Shown here: positions 37,651-47,426 of the stretch, one piece after another | Layout: every line of letters starts with the position of its first letter | Numbering within the stretch: the first letter of the stretch is position 1 | Source of the DNA: Cycloclasticus pugetii PS-1 | Lineage (GTDB): Bacteria > Pseudomonadota > Gammaproteobacteria > Methylococcales > Cycloclasticaceae | Assembly: GCF_000384415.1 (NCBI RefSeq) | Contig: NZ_ARVU01000001.1 | Location: 558,001-622,000, forward strand | DNA length: 64,000 nt | Direction: 5' to 3' | Program-made: the position numbers and the translations under genes | The notes under the pieces: generated by a model | Told to the model about the DNA's origin: nothing | Databases searched by the model: none | Seen by the model: the letters and a program-made list of their open reading frames with translations, nothing else

Positions 37651-40127
37651 ACCGATTGAGTTTAGCCTTTCGTTTGTTAAGCCGAGATTTTCGTAGTGGT
37701 GAATTAACATTATTAGCGTTGGCTTTGGTGATTGCTGTGACAAGCTCTACGGCCATTAGTTTATTTGCTGATCGCTTACATCGTACGATGAACTCACAAG
37801 CAGCAGAATTTTTGGCGGCTGATTTGGTGGTCAGTAGCTCTGATATCATCCCCAATACATGGTTAGATGAAGCAAAGCGGCTAGGATTAAAGCAAGCAAG
37901 AACGACTGAGTTTTCGACGGTCGTCATCGAAAATGATGAGCTGCTGTTGGTGGGGGTAAAGGCGGTTAGTAACGCCTATCCGTTACGAGGGCACTTAAAA
38001 ACAAGGGCAATGCTTGATGCGGTAGAAACCGTTCATAAGCAAGGGCCAGAGGCTGGTAATGTTTGGGTTGATAGCCGTGTTTTGTCTACCTTAAAACTAC
38101 AAGTGGGTGATGTTTTAACCGTTGGGGATCAGTCTTTGACGGTCAGTCATGTGCTTAGTTATGAGCCCGATAAGCGGGGTGATATTTATAGTTTATCACC
38201 AAGGGTTATGATGAATCAGTTAGACCTACAGGCCACCAATGTTATACAGCCGGGTAGTCGTGTCCATTATTTCTTTCAGTTTAGTGGAGAAGCTAATGCG
38301 ATTAAACGCTTTAATGCGTGGGTAAAGCCTTTGTTATCGGCTTCACAAAGATTAATGGACGTGCAAGATGACCGGCCCGAACTAGGAAATGCGTTGTCTC
38401 GAGCTGAGCGTTATTTGGGGCTCTCGAGTATTTTGGTTATTTTAATTGCTGGTGTTGCTATTGCCATGTCTAGTCGCCGATATAGTGAGCGACATTTTAA
38501 TTCTACCGCGGTGCTGCGTTGCTTGGGGTGTAAGCAGAATGATATTTTGTTGATATTCCTATATCAGTTTTTTTTAATAGGTGCCGTGGCTTGTTCGGCT
38601 GGACTATTATTTGGCTGGTTGACACAAGAAGCACTGTTTCATCTATTGCGTAATTTATTACCCGCTATGGTGTCAGATCCAAGCCTTATTGCTGTGATGT
38701 TTGGTTTTATGACGGGGTTTGCCATTTTGATTGGTTTTGCCTTGCCACCTTTGCTAAGGCTCAAACGGGTTTCGCCCTTACGGGTTTTACGCCGAGAGCT
38801 CGAACCGTTGAATAGTAGCGCCTGGTTGGTTTATGGTTTAGCGCTTACTTTGATTAGTGGGCTTATTTATCGATACACCGATGATTTAATGCTGTTGTTT
38901 TCAATAATGGGTGGCGGCTTATTGGCGGTAATTTTTTCAGCAGGCTTGTTGTACGTGCTTTTATTGCAAGGTCGCAAGTTATTACCGCATGTTGGCTTAG
39001 CTGGACGCTTGGGTTTGCAAGGCGTGTTAAGAGACCCCAAGGCCAGTGTGACCCAAGTCTTAGCGTTTAGCATCACGATTTTGGCTATGTTACTGAGTTT
39101 TACGGTGAGGAATGATTTGTTAACCGATTGGCAACAGCAAATACCTGATGAGGCACCGAATTATTTTGCGATTAATATTTTTCCTGACCAAGTGGCTAAC
39201 TTCGATAATATATTGAGTCGCCAGGGTGTTCCCGCTGCTAGTTTTCACCCAGTTGTACGTGGACGTTTAGTGGCTATTAATGGAACGCCGGTGCAAAAAA
39301 TTGTTAGCAAAGACTCCCAAGGAGAGCGTGCAACACATCGTGATTTAAGCCTGACATGGAATAAGGAGCTGCCGCTAGATAATAAAACTCTAGCTGGACA
39401 CTGGAGCGGGACGAAAAAAGGCGAAGTGTCTATTGAAAGTAAGTTGGCTGAAAGTTTGCAGGTGAAGCTAGGCGATCAGCTGACCTTTAGTATTGGTAGT
39501 GAGCAAATTAACGCCAAAATAACGCACCTGCGGAGCGTGCAATGGGACACGATGAAACCTAATTTTTACATGGTGTTTTCTGAAGAAACCTTGGCTAACT
39601 TTCCAACCACATACATCACGAGTTTTTATTTATCAGAAAATAATAAAACGCTCTTAAATGATCTGGTCAGGCAATTTCCAGCGATGACCTTGTTGGAAGT
39701 GGATGCCATGTTGAAACAAATAAAACTGATTTTATCGCAACTCACTAGTGCGATTAATTACTTATTATATTTTGCTTTGTTAGCTGGTTTTACCGTACTG
39801 CTGTCGTCGATATATTCAACATTGGATACTCGAATTTCAGAAGGTGCTTTGATGCGAACATTGGGTGCTCATCGCAGGCTATTACGCAATGCCCATTTGA
39901 TTGAGTTTGCTGCAATTGGGGTCATGTCGGGGTTAGTTGCGGTGTTTATTTTCAACTGGGTGTTGTTTGGTTTATATCGCTATGTGCTTCACTTGGATTT
40001 TTATTTTAATTGGGTATTGTGTCTTGTAGTACCCATTATTAGTGCTGGCTGCGTTGTCTTGGCTGGTTTCTGGGGTGTTAAAGATGTGGTTAATAAGTCA
40101 CCTGTGCATATGCTTCGAGGGACGTAA
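37647..40127 (+). CDS. ybbP: FtsX-like ABC transporter permease YbbP
   Basis: Large inner-membrane permease of 826 residues, partner of YbbA. The arrangement is typical: TM1 near 18-38, a periplasmic domain, a middle set of FtsX-type segments (about 250-460), a second periplasmic domain, and three C-terminal segments (about 690-815; GALMRTLGAHRRLLRNAHLIEF is the FtsX motif). The system probably extracts or moves a lipophilic molecule or protein in the envelope; the substrate is not established. Translationally coupled to ybbA. Confidence 0.92.
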   Translation: MNRLSLAFRLLSRDFRSGELTLLALALVIAVTSSTAISLFADRLHRTMNSQAAEFLAADLVVSSSDIIPNTWLDEAKRLGLKQARTTEFSTVVIENDELLLVGVKAVSNAYPLRGHLKTRAMLDAVETVHKQGPEAGNVWVDSRVLSTLKLQVGDVLTVGDQSLTVSHVLSYEPDKRGDIYSLSPRVMMNQLDLQATNVIQPGSRVHYFFQFSGEANAIKRFNAWVKPLLSASQRLMDVQDDRPELGNALSRAERYLGLSSILVILIAGVAIAMSSRRYSERHFNSTAVLRCLGCKQNDILLIFLYQFFLIGAVACSAGLLFGWLTQEALFHLLRNLLPAMVSDPSLIAVMFGFMTGFAILIGFALPPLLRLKRVSPLRVLRRELEPLNSSAWLVYGLALTLISGLIYRYTDDLMLLFSIMGGGLLAVIFSAGLLYVLLLQGRKLLPHVGLAGRLGLQGVLRDPKASVTQVLAFSITILAMLLSFTVRNDLLTDWQQQIPDEAPNYFAINIFPDQVANFDNILSRQGVPAASFHPVVRGRLVAINGTPVQKIVSKDSQGERATHRDLSLTWNKELPLDNKTLAGHWSGTKKGEVSIESKLAESLQVKLGDQLTFSIGSEQINAKITHLRSVQWDTMKPNFYMVFSEETLANFPTTYITSFYLSENNKTLLNDLVRQFPAMTLLEVDAMLKQIKLILSQLTSAINYLLYFALLAGFTVLLSSIYSTLDTRISEGALMRTLGAHRRLLRNAHLIEFAAIGVMSGLVAVFIFNWVLFGLYRYVLHLDFYFNWVLCLVVPIISAGCVVLAGFWGVKDVVNKSPVHMLRGT

Positions 40128-40173
40128 GCAACGTGTATTATTTGTATGAACGATAAAGGTTAAAATATATATT

Positions 40174-40713
40174 ATGAAAAATATTTCCCTACAAGACCAA
40201 TTGCTAAAGGCTGGCTTGACCAGTAAGTCGAAAGCGCATAAAGCTAAAACGCAAAAGCATAAACAAATTAAACAGAAACAAAAAAATAAAATTCAGGTGG
40301 TTGATCAAGCGGCCGTGTTGGCTGAGGAAGCTAAGCTAAAACAGCAAGAAAAGGATCGTTTGCTTAATGAGAAACGCAATCAACAAGCTGAGCAGAAACA
40401 AATTGCCGGACAAATTAACCAACTTATCTCGCTTAATAAATTAGATAAAGACGAAGAGGGTGCCCCGTTTAATTTTACTCACGATAATAAAGTAAAAGCC
40501 ATTTATATAGATGAAGCTTTGCGACAACGTATTGTTGCAGGCACGGCGGTGATTGTTCAGCTAGGTAAAACCTACGAAGTCGTGCCTATTGGGGTTGCTG
40601 AAAAAATTGCACAGCGCGATAAAGAGCGTGTGATTTATTTAGAAGATGTTTCACCTATTTCATCGGATGATGCCTATGCTGATTACGCTGTGCCGGATGA
40701 TTTGATGTGGTAA
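40174..40713 (+). CDS. DUF2058 family protein (YaiL-like)
   Basis: A 179-residue nucleoprotein-like protein of unknown function. The first 85 residues are extremely rich in Lys and Gln (KAHKAKTQKHKQIKQKQKNK) and likely a charged coiled coil. The C-terminal half (LRQRIVAGTAVIVQLGKTYEVVPIGVAEKIAQRD) is the conserved globular part of DUF2058. The start MKNISLQDQLLKAGLTSKSKA is the family signature. It overlaps the next gene by 7 bases. Confidence 0.88.
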   Translation: MKNISLQDQLLKAGLTSKSKAHKAKTQKHKQIKQKQKNKIQVVDQAAVLAEEAKLKQQEKDRLLNEKRNQQAEQKQIAGQINQLISLNKLDKDEEGAPFNFTHDNKVKAIYIDEALRQRIVAGTAVIVQLGKTYEVVPIGVAEKIAQRDKERVIYLEDVSPISSDDAYADYAVPDDLMW

Positions 40714-41261
40714 GGGCAGCTGACGAAAGGGTCATAGAGAGTTGTCGCCAATGGGTTGAGACAGTTATTATTGCGTTGAATTTTTGCCCGTTTGCAAAAC
40801 CTGTTGTTAATGCGGGGCGCGTTGACTACAAGGTGATTAATGAGCGCGGTGTTGAGCAAGGTTTAATGGCGCTTAGTGATCAGCTCAGTTACCTTGCCAA
40901 CAACGATCATGTCGAAACGAGCTTATTGATTTACCCACAGGGCTTAGAATCATTCGATGACTATCTTGATTTTGCTGCGATAGCCGATGATTTATTGCTT
41001 GAGGAGGGATATGAAGGTGTATTTCAAATAGCTACGTTTCACCCAGACTATTGTTTTGAAGGCCAGCAGCAAGATGATGCATCTAATTATACAAATCGTT
41101 CGCCATATCCAATATTACATATTTTACGAGAAGCAAGCATAGAAGCAGCGTTAGAGGGTGTATCAAGCCCCGATAAAATACCAAGCAGAAATATTGAGTT
41201 GGCCAGAGCAAAAGGTTTGGAAGGCATGCAAGCGTTGCTGACGGCGTGCCAATCAACATAA
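40707..41261 (+). CDS. DUF1415 family protein
   Basis: A 184-residue cytoplasmic protein of unknown function, recognised from VIALNFCPFAKPV near the N terminus, LLIYPQGLESFDDYLDF, and the central QIATFHPDYCFEGQQQDDASNYTNRSPYPILHILRE. The conserved Cys, His and Asp suggest an enzyme or metal site, but none is proven. Translation begins at GTG 40707, inside the end of the DUF2058 gene. It ends at a bidirectional terminator. Confidence 0.88.
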   Translation: MVRAADERVIESCRQWVETVIIALNFCPFAKPVVNAGRVDYKVINERGVEQGLMALSDQLSYLANNDHVETSLLIYPQGLESFDDYLDFAAIADDLLLEEGYEGVFQIATFHPDYCFEGQQQDDASNYTNRSPYPILHILREASIEAALEGVSSPDKIPSRNIELARAKGLEGMQALLTACQST

Positions 41262-41296
41262 AAAAGCCCGCTTTAGTATTCAAGCGGGCTTTTTTG
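41262..41296. terminator. Bidirectional terminator DUF1415 gene / ybiT
   Basis: AAGCCCGCTT (41264-41273) pairs perfectly with AAGCGGGCTT (41282-41291) around an 8-base loop. A-rich and T-rich flanks end both convergent genes. Confidence 0.92.
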
Positions 41297-41315
41297 TAAC
41301 GATATGACGGTGTCT

Positions 41316-42926
41316 TTAACGGGTGCCCGTTTTGACGTTTTCAATATCTTGGCTTTTAAGATATTCATCATAGGTGCCATGGAAATCAACAATGCCATTA
41401 GGTGTTATTTCAACAATGCGGTTGGCAAGTGAAGAGACGAATTCGCGGTCATGACTTACAAAAATTAATGTGCCATCATAATTATCCAAAGCTAAGTTTA
41501 AGGCTTCGATAGACTCCATATCTAAATGGTTTGTTGGTTCGTCCATTAACATGACATTGGTTTCGCCCAAGGTTAGTTTGCCAAACAGTAGACGGTTTTT
41601 CTCACCACCGGAACACACAGCAACTTTTTTATTAAAATCATCGGATGAAAAGAGCAAACGCCCCAAGGTCATGCGGACTACTTGGTCATTATGACTTGGT
41701 TTTCGCCACTGACTCATCCAGTCGAATAAGGTCATGTCGACATTAAAATCGTCGCTAGCATCTTGCGGGCAATAGCCAAGAGTGGCATTTTCTGCCCATT
41801 GAATAGTACCCTTGTTAGGACTTATTTCATTCATGAGGCAACGCAAGAAAGTCGTTTTACCGGCACCATTTTCGCCAATAACAGCTAAGCGTGTACCGGC
41901 TTGTAAAATCATGCTGGTGTTTGTAAATAAAGTTTCATCAAAACCATGCTCAAGGTTTTCAATGGTGACGGCTTCACGATGAAGTTTTTTAATTTGATTG
42001 AAGCGGATAAATGGGCTCACACGTGATGAGGGTTTAATATCGGCCAGTTCAATTTTTTCTAATTTCTTAGCTCGTGATGTTGCTTGTTTGGCTTTAGACG
42101 CATTGGCAGAAAAGCGACTAACAAATTGTTGCAGTTCAGCCATTTGAGTTTTCTTCTTGGCATTCTCTGATTGAAGTAACTCGCGCGCTTGGGTTGATGC
42201 GATCATGAAATCATCGTAGTTGCCCGGGTATATACGCAGTTCGCCGTAGTCAATATCTGCCATGTGCGTGCAAACGGCATTTAAGAAATGTCGATCATGC
42301 GAGATGATGATCATGGTGCTTTTTGACTGATTGATAATCCCTTCAAGCCAGCGAATCGTATTAATGTCCAAGTTGTTGGTGGGCTCATCGAGAAGTAATA
42401 CGTCAGGCTCTGAAAAGAGTGCTTGGGCTAATAAAACACGCAGTTTCCAGCCCGGAGCAACGTTACTCATTAGGCCGTAATGGAATTCTTGTTCAATCCC
42501 CGCACTCATGAGTAGTTCTTCTGCACGACTTTCAGCGCTGTAGCCATCCATTTCAGCAAACTCAACTTCTAATTCGGCAACCCGCATGCCTTCTTCTTCG
42601 GTCATTTCAGCTAATGAATAGATACGTTCACGTTCTTGTTTTACCTTCCAGAGTTCATCGTGTCCCATGATGACGGTATCAACAACGGTGTGTTCTTCAA
42701 AGGCAAATTGGTCTTGGCCTAATTTACCGATACGTTCTCCTGGGTCTTTTGATACGTTGCCGGATGTAGGCTCTAAATCGCCTCCTAATATTTTCATATA
42801 GGTTGATTTGCCACAACCGTTTGCGCCGATAAGCCCGTAACGGTTGCCGTTGCCAAACTTGGCTGAAACGTTTTCAAAAAGTGGCTTAGAGCCAAACTGC
42901 ATGGTGATGTTTGCGCTAATTAACAT
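41316..42926 (-). CDS. ybiT: ABC-F family ATPase YbiT
   Basis: Soluble ribosome-associated ABC-F protein with two ATPase domains and no membrane part. The 536 residues closely follow E. coli YbiT: start [19 protein letters not shown], first Walker [10 protein letters not shown] near 35, [11 protein letters not shown] near 185, the linker [22 protein letters not shown], second Walker [10 protein letters not shown], and [14 protein letters not shown]. It probably helps stalled or starting ribosomes. It is downstream of rhlE on the same strand, 39 bases apart. Confidence 0.95.
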   Translation of the reverse strand: MLISANITMQFGSKPLFENVSAKFGNGNRYGLIGANGCGKSTYMKILGGDLEPTSGNVSKDPGERIGKLGQDQFAFEEHTVVDTVIMGHDELWKVKQERERIYSLAEMTEEEGMRVAELEVEFAEMDGYSAESRAEELLMSAGIEQEFHYGLMSNVAPGWKLRVLLAQALFSEPDVLLLDEPTNNLDINTIRWLEGIINQSKSTMIIISHDRHFLNAVCTHMADIDYGELRIYPGNYDDFMIASTQARELLQSENAKKKTQMAELQQFVSRFSANASKAKQATSRAKKLEKIELADIKPSSRVSPFIRFNQIKKLHREAVTIENLEHGFDETLFTNTSMILQAGTRLAVIGENGAGKTTFLRCLMNEISPNKGTIQWAENATLGYCPQDASDDFNVDMTLFDWMSQWRKPSHNDQVVRMTLGRLLFSSDDFNKKVAVCSGGEKNRLLFGKLTLGETNVMLMDEPTNHLDMESIEALNLALDNYDGTLIFVSHDREFVSSLANRIVEITPNGIVDFHGTYDEYLKSQDIENVKTGTR

Positions 42927-42965
42927 AGTGATTGCTCGTTATAAATGTGTTGTTTAAAAGTGTGG

Positions 42966-44294
42966 TTACCGATTTCCAAAATTATCAGGTCGGTTGGTAG
43001 GTTTATTTTGAGTATTGCGCTTTTTTGCACGAGTGGAGCCATTCGGTTTAGCACCGGTGTTTGTTTTAGGTTTGGCAGGTGAATGGTTTTTGGGTGTTGA
43101 TTTTCTAGGGCGTTGATTATTACGGCCATTTTGAATCGGTTCTGGTTTGATGCTTAGATCAGGTTCATAACCTTCAAAAGTAACTTTTTTGATATCGGTT
43201 TTAATCAGGCGCTCAATACCTTTTAGTAGTTTTAATTCATCAACACAAACTAGAGACATGGCTTCACCTTCGCTGCCTGCTCGGCCAGTACGACCGATGC
43301 GGTGTACATAATCTTCAGGCACATTAGGCAGTTCAAAATTAACCACATGGGGAAGCTGGTCAATGTCTAGGCCACGAGCGGCGATGTCTGTGGCGACCAG
43401 TACACGAATATCGTTGGATTTAAAGTTTGCTAATGCTTTAGTGCGAGCCCCTTGGCTTTTATTACCATGAATAGCGGCTGCAGTAATACCATCTTTATTG
43501 AGTTGCTCGGATAATTTGTTGGCGCCATGTTTAGTGCGTGTAAACACCAGGACTTGTTTCCAGTCATTTGAGCCAATAAGAAAAGATAATAATTCACGTT
43601 TGCGTTTTTTATCAACAGGGTGAACGACTTGGGAGATCAGCTCCGATGCAGAATTCTCTTTGGCGACTTCTACTAACGCAGGGTTATGTAACAGGCTGCT
43701 CGTTAGTTTCTTAATTTCGTTTGAGAAGGTGGCTGAAAACAGTAGTGTTTGTTTTTGCTGAGGTAGTAAAGCTAAAACCTTTCTAATGTCTCGAATAAAG
43801 CCCATATCAAGCATACGATCGGCCTCATCGAGTACGAGGATTTCGACGGATGATAGGTCAACAGTATTTTGGCTGACATGATCGAGAAGACGGCCTGGCG
43901 TTGCGACTAAAATATCAACACCCTTACGCAATTTTTGCTTTTGTGGATTAATGTTTACACCACCAAATATAACAAACGATGATAAGGGTAAATGTTGACC
44001 ATAATCTCTGACGCTCTCAGCAACTTGTGCCGCTAGTTCGCGCGTTGGTGTTAATACTAAGGCGCGAACTTTGCCCGCCTTTGGTTTCGCGTCGCCAGAT
44101 TCCATAAGGCGTTGTAAAACAGGTAACGTGAAACTGGCTGTTTTTCCGGTGCCAGTTTGTGCGCCGCCCATTAGGTCTCGTCCTTCTAGGATGAGTGGAA
44201 TGGATTGGGCTTGGATTGAGGTGGGTTCGGTGTAGCCTTTTTTAGATACAGCGGTGATTAATTCAGCTCTGAGGCCGAGTGAGTCGAACGACAT
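42966..44294 (-). CDS. rhlE: ATP-dependent RNA helicase RhlE
   Basis: DEAD-box helicase acting on rRNA or mRNA structure. From the ATG at 44294 it has 442 residues and starts [34 protein letters not shown] directly upstream decides this start over the ATG at 44354. Helicase motifs: [28 protein letters not shown], and [10 protein letters not shown]. The C-terminal 60 residues are a basic, Asn/Pro/Lys-rich tail likely to bind RNA. The leader holds two inverted repeats, and cspA is divergent. Confidence 0.95.
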   Translation of the reverse strand: MSFDSLGLRAELITAVSKKGYTEPTSIQAQSIPLILEGRDLMGGAQTGTGKTASFTLPVLQRLMESGDAKPKAGKVRALVLTPTRELAAQVAESVRDYGQHLPLSSFVIFGGVNINPQKQKLRKGVDILVATPGRLLDHVSQNTVDLSSVEILVLDEADRMLDMGFIRDIRKVLALLPQQKQTLLFSATFSNEIKKLTSSLLHNPALVEVAKENSASELISQVVHPVDKKRKRELLSFLIGSNDWKQVLVFTRTKHGANKLSEQLNKDGITAAAIHGNKSQGARTKALANFKSNDIRVLVATDIAARGLDIDQLPHVVNFELPNVPEDYVHRIGRTGRAGSEGEAMSLVCVDELKLLKGIERLIKTDIKKVTFEGYEPDLSIKPEPIQNGRNNQRPRKSTPKNHSPAKPKTNTGAKPNGSTRAKKRNTQNKPTNRPDNFGNR

Positions 44295-44318
44295 ATAGTT
44301 TTCTCCGTGAGTCCATCC

Positions 44319-44335
44319 GCCATTTAATAAATGGC
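44319..44335 (-). promoter_or_regulatory. Perfect inverted repeat in the rhlE leader
   Basis: GCCATTTAATAAATGGC has 8-base arms and a single central base, 25 bases upstream of the rhlE ATG. It could be a repressor operator, or an RNA hairpin affecting ribosome access. Confidence 0.5.
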
Positions 44336-44369
44336 ACGGTCGAGGTGGAAGCAATGTTTAGTTACGGCG

Positions 44370-44389
44370 GGCAGTATTTTAATATTGCC
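44370..44389 (-). repeat. Second inverted repeat upstream of rhlE
   Basis: GGCAGTATT and AATATTGCC (44370-44389) pair over 9 positions, with one wobble, around TT. Together with the repeat at 44319-44335 it gives the rhlE leader two possible hairpins. Confidence 0.4.
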
Positions 44390-44628
44390 ACGTTTTGAGG
44401 TGGGTGCAGACCGATCAGCACAACCATTTTGAGGGGCTTATTGTACCTGATCGCTAAAGAATATAGTGATATATGTCAGTAAAGGTTGAGAAAAAGCTGT
44501 TTTTCTAAAGAAAGTACGTTAGAATTAATCTCGCTACATTCTCTACTGGTTTTTGTAAGATCTGCTCTTGTTAATTTCCTTGTAAGATTTGTAACATTTT
44601 TTAATTTTAATTTTATTGAGGTATTATC

Positions 44629-44829
44629 ATGGCAACAGGAACAGTTAAGTGGTTCAACGAATCTAAAGGCTTCGGCTTTATTACTCCAGAAGATGGCAGC
44701 AAAGATGTATTCGTACATTTCTCAGCTATCGCTAGCGAAGGTTTTCGTACGTTAAACGAAGGTCAGCAAGTGAACTTCGACGTAGAGAATGGCCCTAAAG
44801 GCCCACAAGCTGTAAACGTAACAGCTTAA
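44629..44829 (+). CDS. cspA: Cold-shock protein (CspA family)
   Basis: Single-stranded nucleic-acid chaperone of 66 residues. RNP1 is KGFGFITPE (about 14-22) and RNP2 is VFVHFSAI (about 29-36). A GAGG ribosome binding site lies 7 bases before the ATG. A long AT-rich leader precedes it and a strong terminator follows. Whether it is cold-induced or constitutive (CspE/CspC type) cannot be told from the protein. Confidence 0.96.
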   Translation: MATGTVKWFNESKGFGFITPEDGSKDVFVHFSAIASEGFRTLNEGQQVNFDVENGPKGPQAVNVTA

Positions 44830-44845
44830 GTTTCTATTCGTATGA

Positions 44846-44877
44846 AAAAGCCTCGCTTAATGCGGGGCTTTTTTTTG
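44846..44877 (+). terminator. Terminator after cspA
   Basis: AAGCCTCGC (44848-44856) / GCGGGGCTT (44862-44870) with one G-T pair and a 5-base loop, followed by eight T. Confidence 0.92.
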
Positions 44878-44942
44878 TCTACACACTTTGTAGGTGTTTT
44901 TTAAGGTATGATTGATTTGAGGTATATTAAGGGTTAGAGGTA

Positions 44943-45893
44943 ATGGCTGAGATATTTGATCAAGTTAATGCGGCACTGCTACCAAGTGCATTTATTATAT
45001 TAATGGGTGTTTTGCTGAGGTATTGGGAGCCTGCGGGTCTTACATTACATGAAACTCGGCGTGTCATCAGTACCTTGGTGATTAATCTGTTTTACCCGGC
45101 ACTTATTTTTTCTGTTATTCCTAATGTGACCCTATCGGGAGACATTTTTAGTGCTCCGATGGTATCAAATGTAGGTATTGTTGTTGGCATGCTTGCGTGT
45201 TGGGTTTTCTACCCTTGGTTAAAACGTCAAGGTTTGGGTAAACCTGAACTGGGCGCGTTAATGTTGGTTTGTGGTTTAGGGAATATTATTTCTCTGGGAG
45301 TGCCGTTACTACAGGCGATGCAAGGTGACGAGGCCGCAAGGTTCGCTATTTATGTCGATATTATGGCCATTACACCAATGTTGTGGATTGTTGGTTTGTG
45401 GATAGCGATAGAATGGGGTGATAATAACGAGCAAAAGCAAACTCCGTTAAGGTTTATTAAATCATTATTAAGCCTGCCGCCCATATGGGCCTTTGTTGTT
45501 GCAATTTTGATGAATATTTATGACATTAGTTTGCCGCTGTTTCTTCAAAAGGGCACCACGATGCTGGGAAATATTACGATGTCGGGTATGTTGTTGGTCG
45601 TGGGGATGTCGCTCTCATTTGGTAGCCTAAGGAAGCACAAAGGCATTGCTATTTTGGCGTCAGCAGTAAAGCTACTTGTCGTCCCAGCGGTCGTTTACTT
45701 TACAGCAAATGCAACCATGACAGATGTTAAAACAATACATGCGACGGTCTTGGTAGCAGCTACGCCGTCGATGATGGCAACAATGATTTTAAGCGAGCGT
45801 TATGGTTTGAATACGGAGCTATTGTCTACTGTATTAGTGGCAAGTACGGCATTATTTTTTATTACTTTGCCGATTTGGTTGGTGGTGCTGTAG
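44943..45893 (+). CDS. AEC-family transporter (auxin efflux carrier-like)
   Basis: Inner-membrane transporter of 316 residues with about ten hydrophobic segments in two repeats. The pattern TLVINLFYPALIFSVIPNV, GLGNIISLGVPLLQAM and the C-terminal ATPSMMATMILSERYGLNTELLSTVLVASTALF matches the bacterial AEC/BASS-type fold. Such carriers move organic anions such as malate or amino acid derivatives; the substrate here is unknown. Its 3' end overlaps tatB on the other strand by 32 bases. Confidence 0.9.
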   Translation: MAEIFDQVNAALLPSAFIILMGVLLRYWEPAGLTLHETRRVISTLVINLFYPALIFSVIPNVTLSGDIFSAPMVSNVGIVVGMLACWVFYPWLKRQGLGKPELGALMLVCGLGNIISLGVPLLQAMQGDEAARFAIYVDIMAITPMLWIVGLWIAIEWGDNNEQKQTPLRFIKSLLSLPPIWAFVVAILMNIYDISLPLFLQKGTTMLGNITMSGMLLVVGMSLSFGSLRKHKGIAILASAVKLLVVPAVVYFTANATMTDVKTIHATVLVAATPSMMATMILSERYGLNTELLSTVLVASTALFFITLPIWLVVL

Positions 45894-46191
45894 GTTTTTT
45901 TTCGCTAGGGTCTTTGAGTTGATTTTGTAATTCATCCAGAGATGATTCAACCTCTTTAATGGGGGCGGAAATACTGTTATCGAGGGTGTTTTTAGCACGT
46001 TCCACGGATTGTTTTAATTCTTCGACACGAATTTGTTCGTCAATTTCATATTTAACTGTTTTTACCATACCGCGTGCCTTACCGAGCCATAAGCCTGTGG
46101 TACGTGCTACACGTGGAAGCTTCTCTGGGCCTATGACCAGTAGTGCGATAATACCAATGAGGCAGATTTCAAAAAAACCGATATCAAACAT
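45862..46191 (-). CDS. tatB: Sec-independent translocase protein TatB
   Basis: TatB recognises twin-arginine signal peptides with TatC. From the ATG at 46191 it has 109 residues: FDIGFFEICLIGIIALLVIGPEKLP is the transmembrane segment and hinge, and KLPRVARTTGLWLGKARGMVKTVKYEIDEQI the amphipathic helix characteristic of TatB rather than TatA. It is shorter than E. coli TatB (171), with a brief C-terminal tail. Neither tatA nor tatC is adjacent, which is unusual. Starting at 46254 would add 21 unrelated residues. Confidence 0.9.
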   Translation of the reverse strand: MFDIGFFEICLIGIIALLVIGPEKLPRVARTTGLWLGKARGMVKTVKYEIDEQIRVEELKQSVERAKNTLDNSISAPIKEVESSLDELQNQLKDPSEKKPTAPPTKSAK

Positions 46192-46481
46192 GCTTTTTAG
46201 TGTTAAGAGTGGCTGTTTATTAGAAGAGTTATAGGGGCAGTATAAGATAAACAACAGAGGTTAACCAAGAGTCATCAATCTTAGGTGATAGATTTCCCTT
46301 AAAAAAATGATCATGTAGAATGCTGTCTAATGAAAGAATTAGCTTTAATGGGCTTATTGATAGGTTGCTATATAGTGTAAGCCGTATCGTTGAATGCCTT
46401 ATTATGAGTTGTCGGTAAAGGAACCTATTTGTAGTTATAAACTCAAAGGGGTGGTAAGTATTTATTAATATTGAGGAAAAT

Positions 46482-46811
46482 ATGTCTGTTACATTAACTG
46501 AAAACGCTGCAATGCAAGTGCAGGATCAATTGAATAAACGGGGTAAAGGGTTGGGCTTACGATTGGGTGTTCGTGAGTCTGGTTGCTCGGGTTACTCTTA
46601 TGTCATTGATTTTGCAGATGAAGTTGAGTCTAAGGATACTGTTTTCGAAATGCATGGTGTTAAAGTCATCATCAATGAAGACTCGTTGAGTTTTTTAGAT
46701 GGGATGGAGTTGGATTTTGCAAGAGAAGGTATTAATTCTGCCTTCAAGTTCAATAACCCAAATGTGAAAGATGCGTGTGGCTGCGGTGAAAGTTTTACCG
46801 TTGAGCCATAA
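46482..46811 (+). CDS. iscA: A-type iron-sulfur carrier protein IscA
   Basis: Scaffold or carrier for Fe-S clusters. The 109 residues carry Cys35 (SGCSGYSY), Cys99 and Cys101 (ACGCGESF), the three cluster-binding cysteines. The sequence ([29 protein letters not shown]) is closest to IscA; ErpA is an alternative. It is a single gene: iscS, iscU, hscA/B and fdx are not beside it, although ndk, usually found downstream of the isc operon in Pseudomonas-like genomes, follows 177 bases later. Confidence 0.88.
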   Translation: MSVTLTENAAMQVQDQLNKRGKGLGLRLGVRESGCSGYSYVIDFADEVESKDTVFEMHGVKVIINEDSLSFLDGMELDFAREGINSAFKFNNPNVKDACGCGESFTVEP

Positions 46812-46906
46812 TTTTTTTCCTGTGCATAATTTAGTCTTCGTGATAGTTTTTACGGCTTATTAGCTGATTGCTAGAAAGGGCCGTAATCTGTAGACTACAC
46901 ACATTG

Positions 46907-46955
46907 TGACAGTTCGCTGTCAGATAACCTAATACCGTGAATTTACACGGGTTTT
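46907..46955 (+). promoter_or_regulatory. Two small hairpins in the ndk leader
   Basis: TGACAGTTCGCTGTCA (46907-46922) is a 6-base stem capped by TTCG. CCGTG (46935-46939) / CACGG (46946-46950) follows and runs into GTTTTTCT. The second resembles a weak terminator or attenuator before ndk (46989). Confidence 0.4.
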
Positions 46956-46988
46956 TCTAAAATTAATTTTTATTGTTGGAGTAATACT

Positions 46989-47420
46989 ATGGCGCTTGAG
47001 CGTACTTTTTCTATTGTAAAACCGGATGCAGTTGCAAAAAATGTAATTGGACAAATTTATGCTCGCTTTGAAGAAGCGGGATTAAAAATTGTAGCGTCTA
47101 AAATGTTGCAACTTTCTCGTGAGCAAGCAGAAGGCTTCTATGCTGTGCATAAAGAGCGTCCTTTTTATAATGACTTGGTTTCATTTATGATCTCTGGCCC
47201 TGTCATGGTTCAAGTGCTTGAGGGTGAAAATGCTATTTTGAAAAACCGTGAAGTGATGGGTGCAACAAACCCAGCTGAAGCCGAAGCAGGTACTATTCGT
47301 AAAGACTTTGCAGATAGCATTGATGAAAATGCAGTTCATGGCTCAGATGCGCCTGAAACAGCGGCTGAAGAAATTAAGTTCTTCTTTAATGATGATGAAC
47401 TGTGCGAACGTCTTCGTTAA
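46989..47420 (+). CDS. ndk: Nucleoside diphosphate kinase
   Basis: Transfers phosphate between nucleoside tri- and diphosphates via a phospho-histidine. The 143 residues match the bacterial enzyme ([20 protein letters not shown]), with the active-site histidine in [12 protein letters not shown]. It heads the run ndk-rlmN-pilF-hisS-yfgM-bamB-der and is 6 bases from rlmN. Confidence 0.98.
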   Translation: MALERTFSIVKPDAVAKNVIGQIYARFEEAGLKIVASKMLQLSREQAEGFYAVHKERPFYNDLVSFMISGPVMVQVLEGENAILKNREVMGATNPAEAEAGTIRKDFADSIDENAVHGSDAPETAAEEIKFFFNDDELCERLR

Positions 47421-47426
47421 ACACTG

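Larger units (their letters stand above)
44295..44628. other. Divergent region between rhlE and cspA
   Basis: This 334-base spacer holds the rhlE leader with two inverted repeats (44319-44335 and 44370-44389) and the probable long 5' untranslated region of cspA. A TAGAAT at 44520-44525 and a TATAGT at 44462-44467 are candidate -10 boxes for cspA, neither with a convincing -35. Long leaders are usual for cold-shock genes. No extra gene is seen. Confidence 0.5.

Noticed and set aside
44295-44354. Longer rhlE from 44354
   Set aside because: GGAGAA and the conserved MSFDSLGL start support 44294.
46192-46254. Longer tatB from 46254
   Set aside because: TatB proteins start MFDIGF; the added residues are unrelated.
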